Shown: positions 27,046-36,177, counted from the stretch's first letter. The stretch: 64,000 bases of DNA from Fructilactobacillus myrtifloralis (GCF_024029335.1 NZ_CP097116.1:868001-932000); one strand, 5' to 3'. The notes: generated by a model not told the origin, from the sequence alone. Numbers and translations are program-made.

Positions 27046-27701
27046 TGAACCCCGCCATCAAATTACTCTTAATCACTCTAATTGCCTTTGAAATTTCACT
27101 AATCCCCAACTTAACCATCAACCTGGCATTAATCATCGTTTGCCTCGGCTACCTAATTTGGAAACAAAGCAGCAAGCTCAAAACGGTTGGAACGTTTAGT
27201 TTAATTGCATTGTTACCCGCTCTCGGAATCTTCTTTTCCCAAGTTTATTATGGTGCAAACGGGCTCTACATGGGAAGCGTGCTGTTTACCCGGCTGTATG
27301 CCTACGTGTACCTCGGGTTGAGTTTTTCACTGACAACCCCCATGTTGCGCCTGGCTCAAGCCCTCGAACAAAACGCCCACGTGCCATCCAAGTTTGTTTA
27401 CGGAGTGCTCGCAGCCATCAATCTCGTGCCCCGCTTTCAACAGGAACTAAAGGTGATCCGGGCGAGTGGTAACATGCGGGGCCAAGTGTTACATCCGTGG
27501 GGACCCACGCTTTACTTCAAGGCGCTGGTTGTCGCCCTGGGCTGGTCCACTCATCTAGCCCGCGCCATGGAATCACAGGGCTTCGTGGAGGATCAACCCC
27601 GCACCTTTTTCCATCCGATCCGGGTTACAAACCGCGACTGGATTGGTCTTATCGGAGCGCTCGTGCTCGTCCAACTGGTACTGTTTCTCGCGCCGGCCTA
27701 G
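27045..27701 (+). CDS. ykoC: ECF transporter transmembrane T component YkoC
   Basis: 218 aa with about five helices and the EcfT coupling motif near residues 144-150 (ASGNMRG, and further along MESQGF). It couples ATP hydrolysis in YkoD to the S component. Its start overlaps the ykoD stop. The S component YkoE is not in this operon but lies about 10 kb away at 37879-38445 under its own TPP riboswitch. Confidence 0.87.
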   Translation: MNPAIKLLLITLIAFEISLIPNLTINLALIIVCLGYLIWKQSSKLKTVGTFSLIALLPALGIFFSQVYYGANGLYMGSVLFTRLYAYVYLGLSFSLTTPMLRLAQALEQNAHVPSKFVYGVLAAINLVPRFQQELKVIRASGNMRGQVLHPWGPTLYFKALVVALGWSTHLARAMESQGFVEDQPRTFFHPIRVTNRDWIGLIGALVLVQLVLFLAPA

Positions 27702-27716
27702 GAAAGGAGCAGCATC

Positions 27717-28154
27717 ATGAGTGATAATGAAACGGCGACTAACCTAATTCAAGCTTATTTCCAGCAGCACCACATCACCACCGCGGCCATTACCAACCTA
27801 GCCCGCGCTTATCAGGGTCAGTACAGCCAACTTCCGGACCAGGAAACTACCGAGAACTGGTTGCTGGAGCTGCTTCGTAATCCCACCATCTGGCAACCAG
27901 CACTGGTCGTGATTGCAATGGAGCAAGCGGCTCCTAGCTTCCCAGCCGTCCTTAGCCACATTCCGGTAGCAGAACTGTGGCAACCCCAACTGCTCCAGAT
28001 TGCCAGTCACTGTGGCACCATCGGGATTTCCAACTACTTTGAAATCAAACTAAATCAACAGTCGCTCATTAACCGGTATCTAACCACTCCAGATCCACTG
28101 GCACTAGCGCTCGGTGCTGCACTATCAGGAGCGTTGGCTCACTGGGACTCCTAA
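27717..28154 (+). CDS. PgpA/YutG-like protein, divergent
   Basis: 145 aa, soluble. The pattern ENWLLELLRNPTIWQPALVV, then GTIGISNYFEIKL, and a C-terminal small-residue helix LALALGAALSGALAHW resembles the YutG/PgpA phosphatase-like family (typically ENVLAVLEKREVQ, GSIGFTNFGYLDKL, DDLVGALAAAAARIAH). The conserved acidic pair of that family's last helix is not seen, so catalytic function is doubtful. It is the third gene of the TPP-controlled operon, 15 bases after ykoC with AAAGGAG. A role in thiamine precursor salvage is inferred from location only. Confidence 0.5.
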   Translation: MSDNETATNLIQAYFQQHHITTAAITNLARAYQGQYSQLPDQETTENWLLELLRNPTIWQPALVVIAMEQAAPSFPAVLSHIPVAELWQPQLLQIASHCGTIGISNYFEIKLNQQSLINRYLTTPDPLALALGAALSGALAHWDS

Positions 28155-28213
28155 CGCTGAATTAAATTTTAGTTACAACGGCAGAACTTCGCGGGGAATT
28201 TGCTAAAATAGAA

Positions 28214-28597
28214 CTAATCGCCTGCTACCGAATGCTGGGTGAGCGTGACGGTACTCGTACTAACCAATTGGTCGTCATGTTGAACGACCACCTGCCACAC
28301 CTGGAGCCGGTGCCCCACTTGTAACGGCGTCGCAACGGCCGTGATTTTCCCGGTGCGGACCGCGTGTAGATGATGGGTTTCAATGTTAACGCCCACGGCC
28401 ACTTCGGCTGGTCCCAGCTGTTGATTGGCGCCCATGCTGGCCGCCGTTTCTGCCAACACACAGCTCACCCCTCCGTGCATCAAACCATAGGGTTGCTGGT
28501 CCTGTTCAGTTACATCCAGCGTTAACATGACCCGTTCCGGCGTCACCAGCTCCGTTTGAATGTGTAATAAGTCGATTAAATTCACGTTCTCCACCAC
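28214..28597 (-). CDS. PaaI-type hotdog thioesterase (MenI-like)
   Basis: 127 aa single hotdog domain. GLMHGGVSCVLAETAASMGA (residues about 38-57) is the PaaI/YbgC-like catalytic segment. The family hydrolyses aromatic acyl-CoA thioesters. Its divergent position next to menB and menE makes 1,4-dihydroxy-2-naphthoyl-CoA the likely substrate, by inference. The start is uncertain: GTG codons at 28597, 28594 and 28585 are all possible and none has an ideally placed ribosome site. Confidence 0.78.
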   Translation of the reverse strand: MVENVNLIDLLHIQTELVTPERVMLTLDVTEQDQQPYGLMHGGVSCVLAETAASMGANQQLGPAEVAVGVNIETHHLHAVRTGKITAVATPLQVGHRLQVWQVVVQHDDQLVSTSTVTLTQHSVAGD

Positions 28598-28648
28598 TTT
28601 CGTTAGTTTGCTTACCGCTTTATTCCATTATTACCATTGGAGGTTCTT

Positions 28649-29470
28649 ATGACAACTACCTGGGAAACAATTCCAAATCACTACCAAGACATCTTGTTTG
28701 AACGACGCGATAAGGTGGCTAAAATCACGATTAATCGGCCGGAAAAACGCAACGCATTTACGCCCCAAACCGTCAACGAACTGATTGACGCCTTTGCACA
28801 ATGCCGTGACGACGAAACCATCGGGGTCATCATTCTCACCGGCCAGGGCGACCTGGCCTTTTGTTCCGGTGGGGACCAGAGTGTCCGTGGAAACGGCGGT
28901 TACGTTGGCAGTGATCACATCCCCCGCCTTAACGTGTTGGACTTACAACACCTCATCCGGGTGATTCCGAAACCCGTGATCGCCATGGTCCGGGGTTGGT
29001 CCGTCGGTGGTGGGAACGTGCTCCAGCTGGTCTGTGACCTAACAATTGCCGCTGATAACGCCAAATTTGCACAATCCGGTCCCAAGGTCGGTAGTTTTGA
29101 CGGGGGCTACGGTTCCGGTCTCCTCGCCGATACCATTGGTATCAAGCGGGCCAAAGAAGTTTGGTTCACTTGTAAAACCTATTCCGCTGATGAAGCCTTT
29201 CAAATGGGCTGGATTAACAAGGTCGTGCCGTTAGCCGACGTGGAACAAGAAACCCTCGACTGGTGTGACGTGCTCCTGCAACGCTCGCCGATGGCCCTTC
29301 GCTTGATCAAAGCCTCGATGAACGCCGCCACCGATGGCCTCGCTGGAATTCAGCAGCTAGCCGGAGATTCCACCCTGCTCTACTACACCAGTGCTGAAGC
29401 CAAGGAAGGGCGCGATGCCTTTTTAGAAAAGCGGAAACCCAACTTTGACCAATTCCCTAAATTTCCCTAG
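28649..29470 (+). CDS. menB: 1,4-Dihydroxy-2-naphthoyl-CoA synthase MenB
   Basis: 273 aa crotonase-fold enzyme of quinone head-group synthesis. It closes the ring of o-succinylbenzoyl-CoA. MenB features are [14 protein letters not shown] (near residue 28), [37 protein letters not shown] and [13 protein letters not shown] 28649 follows GGAGG by six bases. It is followed 15 bases later by menE. The region between it and the divergent thioesterase is only about 50 bases, so promoters must be back to back. Confidence 0.94.
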   Translation: MTTTWETIPNHYQDILFERRDKVAKITINRPEKRNAFTPQTVNELIDAFAQCRDDETIGVIILTGQGDLAFCSGGDQSVRGNGGYVGSDHIPRLNVLDLQHLIRVIPKPVIAMVRGWSVGGGNVLQLVCDLTIAADNAKFAQSGPKVGSFDGGYGSGLLADTIGIKRAKEVWFTCKTYSADEAFQMGWINKVVPLADVEQETLDWCDVLLQRSPMALRLIKASMNAATDGLAGIQQLAGDSTLLYYTSAEAKEGRDAFLEKRKPNFDQFPKFP

Positions 29471-29484
29471 AAATCAGGCTTATC

Positions 29485-30927
29485 ATGGATAATTGGCTCC
29501 AAAAACGGACCCAACTCACGCCCCACCGCCTAGCGCTCTCTTTTCACGAGCAACGCTGGACCTTCACGGAACTCCAACGCCAAGTTAACGGTCTCTGTGC
29601 CGTCCTACAGCCCCAGTTACCTCCCACGGGACGCATCGCCATTCTCGGGGATAATACGCCGGAACTCTACTTTGGCATGCTGACGCTCCACCAACTTGGG
29701 ATTCCCATCGTCTGTTTAAACAAACACCTAACGGCTCCTGAACTGCAGTATCAAATTACCGATGCCCAGGTGCAGACAGTCTTAACCACCCAGGCGTTTT
29801 TGCCCCACTTAGAAGCCACCGCAACCCGGCTCCACCTGATTGCGCTCGACCAGCTAACGTGGGAACCTCGCACAGACTGGACGGCGCATTCGACCGAGCT
29901 TGATGCGTTAGCCAGCGTGATGTACACCTCGGGGACGACCAGCCGACCGAAGGGGGTCTGTCAGAGCTACCGCAACCACTGGACGAGTGCACTCGGAGCT
30001 GAGTTAAACCTGCCGGTGACGGAAGCAGATGCTTGGATTTGTGCCGTGCCCCTGTATCACATCAGTGGTCTCTCAATTCTGATGCGCAGTCTCCTGTACG
30101 GAATGCCCGTCCGGCTCTATGATCATTTTGATTCACAGGCCATTACCCAGGATTTGGTGCACGGCCGGGGGACCATCATTTCGGTCGTGCCCTACATGCT
30201 GAAAAAATTACTGGCCGAAAAGCAGGAACCATATAGTAGCGACTTTAGTTACATGCTGTTAGGCGGCGGCGCAATTGACCAAGCCACCCTCAATCAGTGC
30301 AAACGAAAGAACATTCCGGTCATCCAGTCCTATGGCATGACGGAAACTGCCTCGCAGGTCGTGGCACTCAACCCGGCGGAGGCCCAACGTAAGCTGGGCT
30401 CGGTGGGAAAGCCCCTCTTCCCGGTCAGTCTTAAGATTGCAAACGATGCACAACCCTACCAAGTTGGCGAAATCCTACTCAAGGGCGATAACCTGACGCC
30501 CGGTTACCTCAATCAACCCGAACGATTCGCGGCACTGACCACGGCAACCGGTTGGTTTCGCACGGGGGACCTCGGTTATATCGACGATGAAGGATTTTTG
30601 TACGTAAAAAGTCGGCTAACGGAACTGATCATCTCCGGTGGGGAAAACATTTATCCGCATGAAATCGAACTGGTGTTAAACCAGCTGCCCGGCGTACAGG
30701 CAAGTGCCGTCATTGGCAAACCGGATCCCACCTGGGGCGCCATTCCGGTGGCCTTTTTGGTGACTAACCGGGCTTGGCAACTAACTGCGGTCCAGGATTT
30801 TCTGACCGGGAAACTCGCCAAATACAAGTTTCCCAAAGAACTGCATCTGGTTGATCACCTCCCGCACACTACAAACGGCAAGCTCAAACGGGGAGAATTG
30901 CTGCAGTGGTTGGAAAAATGGGAATAA
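29485..30927 (+). CDS. menE: o-Succinylbenzoate-CoA ligase MenE
   Basis: 480 aa acyl-adenylate synthetase. MYTSGTTSRPKGV is the P-loop-like A3 motif; SYGMTETASQ, then GWFRTGDLGYIDDEGFL, and the catalytic Lys near the C-terminus in TTNGKLKRGEL follow. It activates o-succinylbenzoate for MenB. The ribosome site is weak (ATCAGG), so translation may depend on menB. No menF, menD, menC, menA or menH is nearby, so the cell may start from an external precursor or keep those genes elsewhere. Confidence 0.92.
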   Translation: MDNWLQKRTQLTPHRLALSFHEQRWTFTELQRQVNGLCAVLQPQLPPTGRIAILGDNTPELYFGMLTLHQLGIPIVCLNKHLTAPELQYQITDAQVQTVLTTQAFLPHLEATATRLHLIALDQLTWEPRTDWTAHSTELDALASVMYTSGTTSRPKGVCQSYRNHWTSALGAELNLPVTEADAWICAVPLYHISGLSILMRSLLYGMPVRLYDHFDSQAITQDLVHGRGTIISVVPYMLKKLLAEKQEPYSSDFSYMLLGGGAIDQATLNQCKRKNIPVIQSYGMTETASQVVALNPAEAQRKLGSVGKPLFPVSLKIANDAQPYQVGEILLKGDNLTPGYLNQPERFAALTTATGWFRTGDLGYIDDEGFLYVKSRLTELIISGGENIYPHEIELVLNQLPGVQASAVIGKPDPTWGAIPVAFLVTNRAWQLTAVQDFLTGKLAKYKFPKELHLVDHLPHTTNGKLKRGELLQWLEKWE

Positions 30928-30932
30928 TTAAA

Positions 30933-30977
30933 ATAACTCCTTTAAGTTAAAATTTTTATAACTTAAAGGAGTTATTT
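30933..30977. terminator. Terminator after menE
   Basis: Near-perfect hairpin AATAACTCCTTTAAGTTA / TAACTTAAAGGAGTTATT with a T-rich end. It also marks the left boundary of the AT-rich island. Confidence 0.85.
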
Positions 30978-31034
30978 TATAAATGTAAATTTATCCATTT
31001 ATTAAAAAGCAAAATATTATTGAAATAAACTATT

Positions 31035-31067
31035 TATAAGTTCATAAATGAATAATCAGAACTTATA
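31035..31067. repeat. Inverted repeat at the end of the AT-rich orphan gene
   Basis: TATAAGTTC (31035-31043) and GAACTTATA (31059-31067) form a perfect 9-base inverted repeat with a 15-base loop, just past the 3' end of the minus-strand gene. No long T run follows, so it may be a weak terminator or a processing hairpin. Confidence 0.5.
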
Positions 31068-31078
31068 ATACATTTATT

Positions 31079-31966
31079 TTAATCGTGTAAATTCGCATCT
31101 TCGTCTATAACGGTAGCATCGCCATATAGAATCATATCAAAATCATTTTGTGTTGATTGCGTATTAATATTCATATTAAAAAGTGCGTCATAATTTCTTT
31201 GATCTATATCTTTTTTAATACCATTAATTATTGCATTAAAACAGTTGCCGTATCTATTTACATCGCCCATAAAAGATGAAACAGATTTTGTATACAAAAC
31301 TGGGTGGCTATATTTAAATCCTTTGGGAATTGCAGATCTTGAAATTAAGTATTTTACATCTCCATTAAATCTAGAATCTACTATTGTTTTTAATTTTTGA
31401 TTTATTTTTTCTACCCTAATGTTTTTATTGATAACTTTTTCATAATTTAATTTTTTTTGTGTGTTATCTCTATCAAGTTTTTTAAACGTATCAAAAGACT
31501 TATTTTTATAGATTTTGATATTTTTATATAAATTCTGTAAATCATTATATCCATACGATGGAAGATAAAATTGAACTTTGTCTATAAGATTAAATTGTAT
31601 TGAATCATTCGTAAGAAGAACCTGAAAAGATTTTGACATGGGCATATAGCCCATATTTGATATTGATTTACTCGAACCATCATAATCAAATGATCCATAA
31701 AGTATAAAACAATTACTTATTGCAATAAATGGAGACTTAAGTGGTTTTAATAAACTTGATTTTTCAGATTCGCCAAGTAAAAAATATTTCCATTCTATTT
31801 TTATGTTATATTCTTTATCAAAAGTTTTTAAAGCATTAATAACTGTTTCTTTTGCACTATTTTTAAAATTATTAATAAAGTTATTTACTTTAATTCTGTT
31901 TTCTTCATTATTTGGTACTATCATAAAATTATTTTCCACTACTTTTACTATCCTCTTTCTTCTCAT
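31079..31966 (-). CDS. AT-rich orphan hypothetical protein
   Basis: Up to 295 aa, Lys/Asn/Ile-rich, with no signal peptide or membrane helix. I do not recognise a family. The N-terminal third alternates charged helices and strands, and the middle (about residues 150-200) is Lys-rich (KNIKIYKNKSFDTFKK and NKNIRVEKINQKLK). The gene is far more AT-rich than its neighbours, suggesting transfer. The start is uncertain: ATG 31966 lacks a ribosome site, and a GTG or ATG 40-45 bases further in may be used. It sits alone between menE and an ElaA-type gene. Confidence 0.6.
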   Translation of the reverse strand: MRRKRIVKVVENNFMIVPNNEENRIKVNNFINNFKNSAKETVINALKTFDKEYNIKIEWKYFLLGESEKSSLLKPLKSPFIAISNCFILYGSFDYDGSSKSISNMGYMPMSKSFQVLLTNDSIQFNLIDKVQFYLPSYGYNDLQNLYKNIKIYKNKSFDTFKKLDRDNTQKKLNYEKVINKNIRVEKINQKLKTIVDSRFNGDVKYLISRSAIPKGFKYSHPVLYTKSVSSFMGDVNRYGNCFNAIINGIKKDIDQRNYDALFNMNINTQSTQNDFDMILYGDATVIDEDANLHD

Positions 31967-32089
31967 CAGTAACTGTTAGTTAATTTATTGTTCAATTATA
32001 CATCCATTTATTACTATTAAAAATAATGTTTATCAATAAATTTATATCAGCACTCATCATAGTAGAAAGATATAATTTTTTGTTGTTAT

Positions 32090-32533
32090 TTACTCACCCC
32101 GATACGTCATCCGCACGTGGGGAATCTCAACTTCCAAAAACGGCGTACCAGCAACCACAAATCCCTGTTTTTCGTAGTAACCCACTGCTTGCAGTTGGGC
32201 GTTAATCGTAATCGGTAATCCAGAAAAGTGCGCATGGCAGAATTCCAGAATGGCGGTCAGTAGTTCGCGCCCTTTCCCGGTACCTCGCACGGTGGCACTC
32301 GTAAGCACCCGCCCAAAGGTCACGTGGTAATCAACCTGAAATATCCGTGCATAGGCGATTACCTCACCATCATCCGCTTTTTCAAATAGATGCCAAGCCG
32401 TTAAATCCTGGTCATCCGGATCACAATAATCAATTTTTTGTTCCTCTACAAACACCTGGGACCGGGCCCGCAAAATTTGGTATACGGTCACTGGATCCAG
32501 TTCCTGAAGCCGCCGAACTTGAAACATGCTCAC
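32090..32533 (-). CDS. ElaA-family GNAT acetyltransferase
   Basis: 147 aa. The ElaA pattern is clear: LRARSQVFVEEQKI, DPDDQDLTAWHLF, FGRVLTSATVRGTGKGRELL, and INAQLQAVGYYEKQGF. The fold binds acetyl-CoA at the VRGTGKG loop. The substrate is unknown. ATG at 32533 is followed in frame by a second Met at codon 3; the start is uncertain by two codons. Confidence 0.87.
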   Translation of the reverse strand: MSMFQVRRLQELDPVTVYQILRARSQVFVEEQKIDYCDPDDQDLTAWHLFEKADDGEVIAYARIFQVDYHVTFGRVLTSATVRGTGKGRELLTAILEFCHAHFSGLPITINAQLQAVGYYEKQGFVVAGTPFLEVEIPHVRMTYRGE

Positions 32534-32698
32534 TCACTTCCTCTATCTGCAATCGTGCTAAAATTGACATTAGTTTACCATTACTAGCAGCCAGAACGCG
32601 ACCTCAAGCGGCACATCTTTTGCTAGAGAGAACAGTTTATAACGGCATCGCCCACCCCAGTTTCGATGGCAATGCCCACATCACAAAGGAGATTCATT

Positions 32699-33727
32699 AT
32701 GCCAGAACTCATGAATGCCATCGGCTATACCCACTCCCTGCCGATCGATGATCCAAATAGTCTAATTGACTTTAAAACGGCCATTCCAACGCTTAATGAC
32801 CATGATTTACTGGTGCAAGTTGAGGCGGTCTCGGTCAATCCCGTTGACATCTTTACCCGCAACGGTCAGACCACCACTCTCGCTGAACCCAAAATCATCG
32901 GCTATGATGCGGTCGGAACGGTTGTTAAAACGGGAACTAACGTGGACTTATTCAATGTCGGTGACCGGGTCTTTTACGCCGGGGCTTACAACCGGCCCGG
33001 TAGCAATAGCGAGTACCAGGCTGTTGACGAACGGATCGTCGGGCGCGCACCCAAAAAGCTCACTCCTGCAGAAGCAGCCGCTATGCCACTCACCAGTCTC
33101 ACGGCCTGGGAATCATTATTTGAACAAATGAACATCGACATGCATAAGCATGCGGTTAATCAAAAACAATCCATTTTAATCATTAATGGGGCCGGTGGGG
33201 TTGGTTCCATCGCGACCCAATTAGCTCATTTAGCCGGGCTTCAGGTCATTGCGACCGCCGGAACTTCCCAAACGAAAGACTGGACACTGCAGCATGGTGC
33301 TGACTACACGGTGGATTATCATGAAGACATCGTAGAACAAGTCCACCAACTAGGGTTTAAAACGGTTAACTACATCTTGGAACTACAAAACCTGGACTAC
33401 TACTGGGACACCATTAGCCAACTAATTGCACCCTTAGGCACCATTGTTTCAACGACCGGGAGTGGGCAACACCTTAACTTCCAACCGTTGAAACGCAAGA
33501 TGGTCCGCTTTGGCTGGGAATGGATGTACGCCAAGTCGTGGTATCAGACCCCGAACCTGATTTCTCAACACGAAATCCTCGACCAGGTCAGTGCGCTCTT
33601 AGACCACGGTCAGTTACAATCTACATTGACTAAAACATTTAGTCCTATCAACGCCGAAACCTTACGGGCGGCCACTAAGTTAGTCGAAAGCCACCAGATG
33701 ATGGGGAAAGTGGTCGTGGAAAATTAA
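32699..33727 (+). CDS. Zinc-type alcohol dehydrogenase-like oxidoreductase (MDR family)
   Basis: 342 aa medium-chain dehydrogenase/reductase. The N-terminal GroES-like domain has VSVNPVDIFTRNG and GYDAVGTVVKTG. The Rossmann motif GAGGVGSIATQLAHLAG lies near residue 162. Zinc-ligand Cys clusters are absent, which fits the zinc-free quinone-oxidoreductase branch. It probably reduces quinones or enones with NAD(P)H. I chose ATG 32699 after AAAGGAGATTCATT. Confidence 0.88.
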   Translation: MPELMNAIGYTHSLPIDDPNSLIDFKTAIPTLNDHDLLVQVEAVSVNPVDIFTRNGQTTTLAEPKIIGYDAVGTVVKTGTNVDLFNVGDRVFYAGAYNRPGSNSEYQAVDERIVGRAPKKLTPAEAAAMPLTSLTAWESLFEQMNIDMHKHAVNQKQSILIINGAGGVGSIATQLAHLAGLQVIATAGTSQTKDWTLQHGADYTVDYHEDIVEQVHQLGFKTVNYILELQNLDYYWDTISQLIAPLGTIVSTTGSGQHLNFQPLKRKMVRFGWEWMYAKSWYQTPNLISQHEILDQVSALLDHGQLQSTLTKTFSPINAETLRAATKLVESHQMMGKVVVEN

Positions 33728-33742
33728 TTAAATATCCAAATT

Positions 33743-33777
33743 AAAAAAAGCCTAACTCTAAATGAGCTAGGCTTTTA
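33743..33777. terminator. Two-way terminator between the oxidoreductase and ABC permease genes
   Basis: Hairpin AAGCCTAACTC / GAGCTAGGCTT with A and T tracts, between converging genes. Confidence 0.8.
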
Positions 33778-34563
33778 TTATTTATTATTTTTGTAATTAT
33801 AAACAATTGTTGTCAGTGGTGAACAGACCAATACGGTTAATACTCCTGCCCCTAGAACAATCCACGCATCACGGGGCCAAAAACCATCATTAAGAATGGT
33901 CCGGGAAGCGCTAATTACGTATGAAACAGGATTAATTGTGACTAAAAATTGCATGAAGCGTGGTAGTGTTTGAACCGGAACAAAGGCATTGGAAAGAAAA
34001 ATTAAAATTAACATTGTCATCAATGAGATACTTTCGACCATGGTGGCACTTTTGGCAATTAAGCCGTATAGAGCAAAAATCCAACTAAGCGCCCACCCAA
34101 GGAAAACATCCAACATAATCACTACAATTAACCACCCAAAACCGGACTGGGGTCTCCACCCCATTAAATATCCCGTTCCTATCGCAGCAAGTGCCGCTAA
34201 TAATAATCGAAAAATATCTGCTAACAATTGCCCTGCTAATGGTGCTAGTGGGGAAATTGGGAGTGATTTGAAACGCGTATAAATCCCCGTATTCATGTCA
34301 TCACTAATTTGGGTCCCTGATCCTGATGCTGCGGAAAGTAACGCTTGCATCAAAATTCCTGGAACAATGATTGGCAGGTAATCGTGAACATTCCCTGCAA
34401 TTGCGCCCCCAAATAAATAACCAAACAGCACCATAAATAATACTGGTTGCACAACAACATCTAACAAAGAATCCGGATTGTGAAAAGTTTTCAATAGATT
34501 TCTGTAAGTCATCGTAATAACATTCGAAACAAGTTTAGTTTTCTGCTTTTGCATTAAATTCAT
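33778..34563 (-). CDS. ABC-2 type exporter permease (DrrB-like)
   Basis: 261 aa with six hydrophobic segments. The ABC-2 features are FMVLFGYLFGGAIA, VPGILMQALLSAASGSGTQISDDMNTGIYTRFKSLPIS (an inter-helix segment) and SNAFVPVQTLPRFMQFLVTINPVSYVI. It forms the membrane part of a drug-type exporter with the ATPase just upstream (11 bases apart). The substrate is unknown. A divergent MarR regulator suggests induction by the exported compound. Confidence 0.88.
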   Translation of the reverse strand: MNLMQKQKTKLVSNVITMTYRNLLKTFHNPDSLLDVVVQPVLFMVLFGYLFGGAIAGNVHDYLPIIVPGILMQALLSAASGSGTQISDDMNTGIYTRFKSLPISPLAPLAGQLLADIFRLLLAALAAIGTGYLMGWRPQSGFGWLIVVIMLDVFLGWALSWIFALYGLIAKSATMVESISLMTMLILIFLSNAFVPVQTLPRFMQFLVTINPVSYVISASRTILNDGFWPRDAWIVLGAGVLTVLVCSPLTTIVYNYKNNK

Positions 34564-34574
34564 CGGAGTTCCTC

Positions 34575-35510
34575 CTAATTTTTCCCAACTGTCAACGCAA
34601 AAAAGACATCATCTAATGACGGATATTGAACGTCAATTTTAGTAATTTCCAGTTGCTTGGCTGCTAATCGATTTAAAATTTTAGCAACGTCATCTACTTT
34701 CTCTAACGCAATCGTAATGGTTTGCTTGGTTGATGATTTAACCACACTAACCGTGGACGCAAGTAACTGCTTGGCCTCCGTTGCTTGCGTCTGCTTTTTA
34801 AACGTTAGCACCAGTTTTAGTCCCCCAACTTGCTCTTTGAGTTTGTCCGGTGTTCCTAACGCCACCAATTTTCCGTGATCGATGAGTGCCACCCGATTAG
34901 CCAATTGATCTGCTTCCTCTAGGTATTGAGTGGTTAAGAGAATGGTCGAGCCGGCATCAACTAAGTTTCGAATGGTTGTCCACATTTGTGCTCTGGTACG
35001 CGGATCTAGTCCCGTAGTGGGTTCATCTAGAAAAATTAACTGCGGACGGTCAATTAAACTGATTGCCAAGTCTAATCGTCTTCTCATCCCTCCAGAAAAA
35101 TTGTTTAGTGTTTTCTTGGCAGAATCAACTAGATCAAATTCGTTAAGTAACTCATTCGTTCTAACCTTAGCTGCACTCCGTGAAAGTCCATTTAACCGGC
35201 TAAAAATCATTAAATTTTCATAAGCTGAAAGATCTTCGTCTAAAGACGTTGACTGGCTAGTTAATCCAAACAACGATCTAACTTTCATAGCATTAGTTTC
35301 TACATCATATCCAAATATTTTAATCGAACCCTTAGTAGGCTTTAAAAGGGTCGTTAACATTTTTATGATGGTAGTTTTCCCAGCTCCATTGGGACCTAAT
35401 AAGGCAAAAATTTCTCCCCGATGAATATTAAAAGAGATTTGATCTACGACCTCGTGACCTTTAAAGGACTTGGTTAGTTTCTCAACTGCTACTGCATTTT
35501 CATTTTCCAT
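34575..35510 (-). CDS. ABC exporter ATPase (DrrA-like)
   Basis: 311 aa. Walker A GPNGAGKTT, Q-loop GLTSQSTSLDEDLSAYENL, signature NFSGGMRRRLDLA and Walker B LIFLDEPTTGLDPRTR follow the DrrA order. The C-terminal extension (about residues 215-311) is the usual regulatory part. I chose ATG 35510 (MENENAV), eight bases after AAGGA; the longer frame upstream runs over the inverted-repeat region. Confidence 0.9.
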   Translation of the reverse strand: MENENAVAVEKLTKSFKGHEVVDQISFNIHRGEIFALLGPNGAGKTTIIKMLTTLLKPTKGSIKIFGYDVETNAMKVRSLFGLTSQSTSLDEDLSAYENLMIFSRLNGLSRSAAKVRTNELLNEFDLVDSAKKTLNNFSGGMRRRLDLAISLIDRPQLIFLDEPTTGLDPRTRAQMWTTIRNLVDAGSTILLTTQYLEEADQLANRVALIDHGKLVALGTPDKLKEQVGGLKLVLTFKKQTQATEAKQLLASTVSVVKSSTKQTITIALEKVDDVAKILNRLAAKQLEITKIDVQYPSLDDVFFALTVGKN

Positions 35511-35540
35511 TAGATAATCCTTCTTTATATTTTTTCGTCT

Positions 35541-35615
35541 GGGCCCCTGACAAATAAAAATGATAAGGGGTCCTGATGAAAAAGTCAACTAATTAATCTA
35601 GGCCCCTTATGATTT
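35541..35615. promoter_or_regulatory. CCCCTTAT inverted repeats between ABC exporter and marR
   Basis: Arms AAAATGATAAGGGGTCCT (35557-35574) and AGGCCCCTTATGATTTT (35599-35615) form a long imperfect inverted repeat. A third GGGCCCCT lies at 35541-35548. The right arm ends about 20 bases ahead of a TATAAT with extended TG (35635-35640) that should drive marR, so the repeat covers its -35 zone. Likely operator for the MarR protein. Confidence 0.55.
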
Positions 35616-35672
35616 TATTGGAATAGCATCACTGCTATAATTAACAAAGCACAACTAGGAGGATAGATTAAC

Positions 35673-36164
35673 TTGGATAAACTAATCAAAAAACAACAAC
35701 TAGCAGCCAAATTATTTGAATTTACGGTTCTCCAGGATTTAGATAACGAACAATCCGAACGCCATTTGCCGGCCTTTAAGGGCCAAAATAAAATTTTAGT
35801 GGCACTAAGTGAAGAAGAAAATATTTCCCAAAAAGACTTGGCTGATCGCCTTGGGATTAGCGTACAATCAGTTGCCGAATTTGTAGCTAAACTACTAAAA
35901 AAGGGCTATATTACCAAGAAAAAATCTCCTCAAGATGGAAGGATTCAGTTAGTTAAATTAACTGACAAAGGCCGAAAGGAAGCCGAAAAAAGCTTATTTT
36001 ACATCCCCCCTTATCTCGACTATTTAAGTGAAGATGAACAATCACAATTGCTAAAAATTATCGATAAACTGAATCTTAGCATTAAAAATAATTTACGCGT
36101 CAGTGGGATTAAAAACATTGGGACTAAACTACGACTGAATAACTTAGATAAAAAAATAAAATAG
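35673..36164 (+). CDS. MarR family transcriptional regulator
   Basis: 163 aa with a winged helix-turn-helix: NISQKDLADRLGISVQSVAEFVAKLLKKGYI (near residues 50-80), followed by the wing KSPQDGRIQLVKLTDKGRKEA. The start is TTG with AGGAGGA about nine bases upstream, which decides it. It is divergent from the ABC exporter and probably represses it and itself. Confidence 0.88.
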   Translation: MDKLIKKQQLAAKLFEFTVLQDLDNEQSERHLPAFKGQNKILVALSEEENISQKDLADRLGISVQSVAEFVAKLLKKGYITKKKSPQDGRIQLVKLTDKGRKEAEKSLFYIPPYLDYLSEDEQSQLLKIIDKLNLSIKNNLRVSGIKNIGTKLRLNNLDKKIK

Positions 36165-36177
36165 TTACCTACGAACA

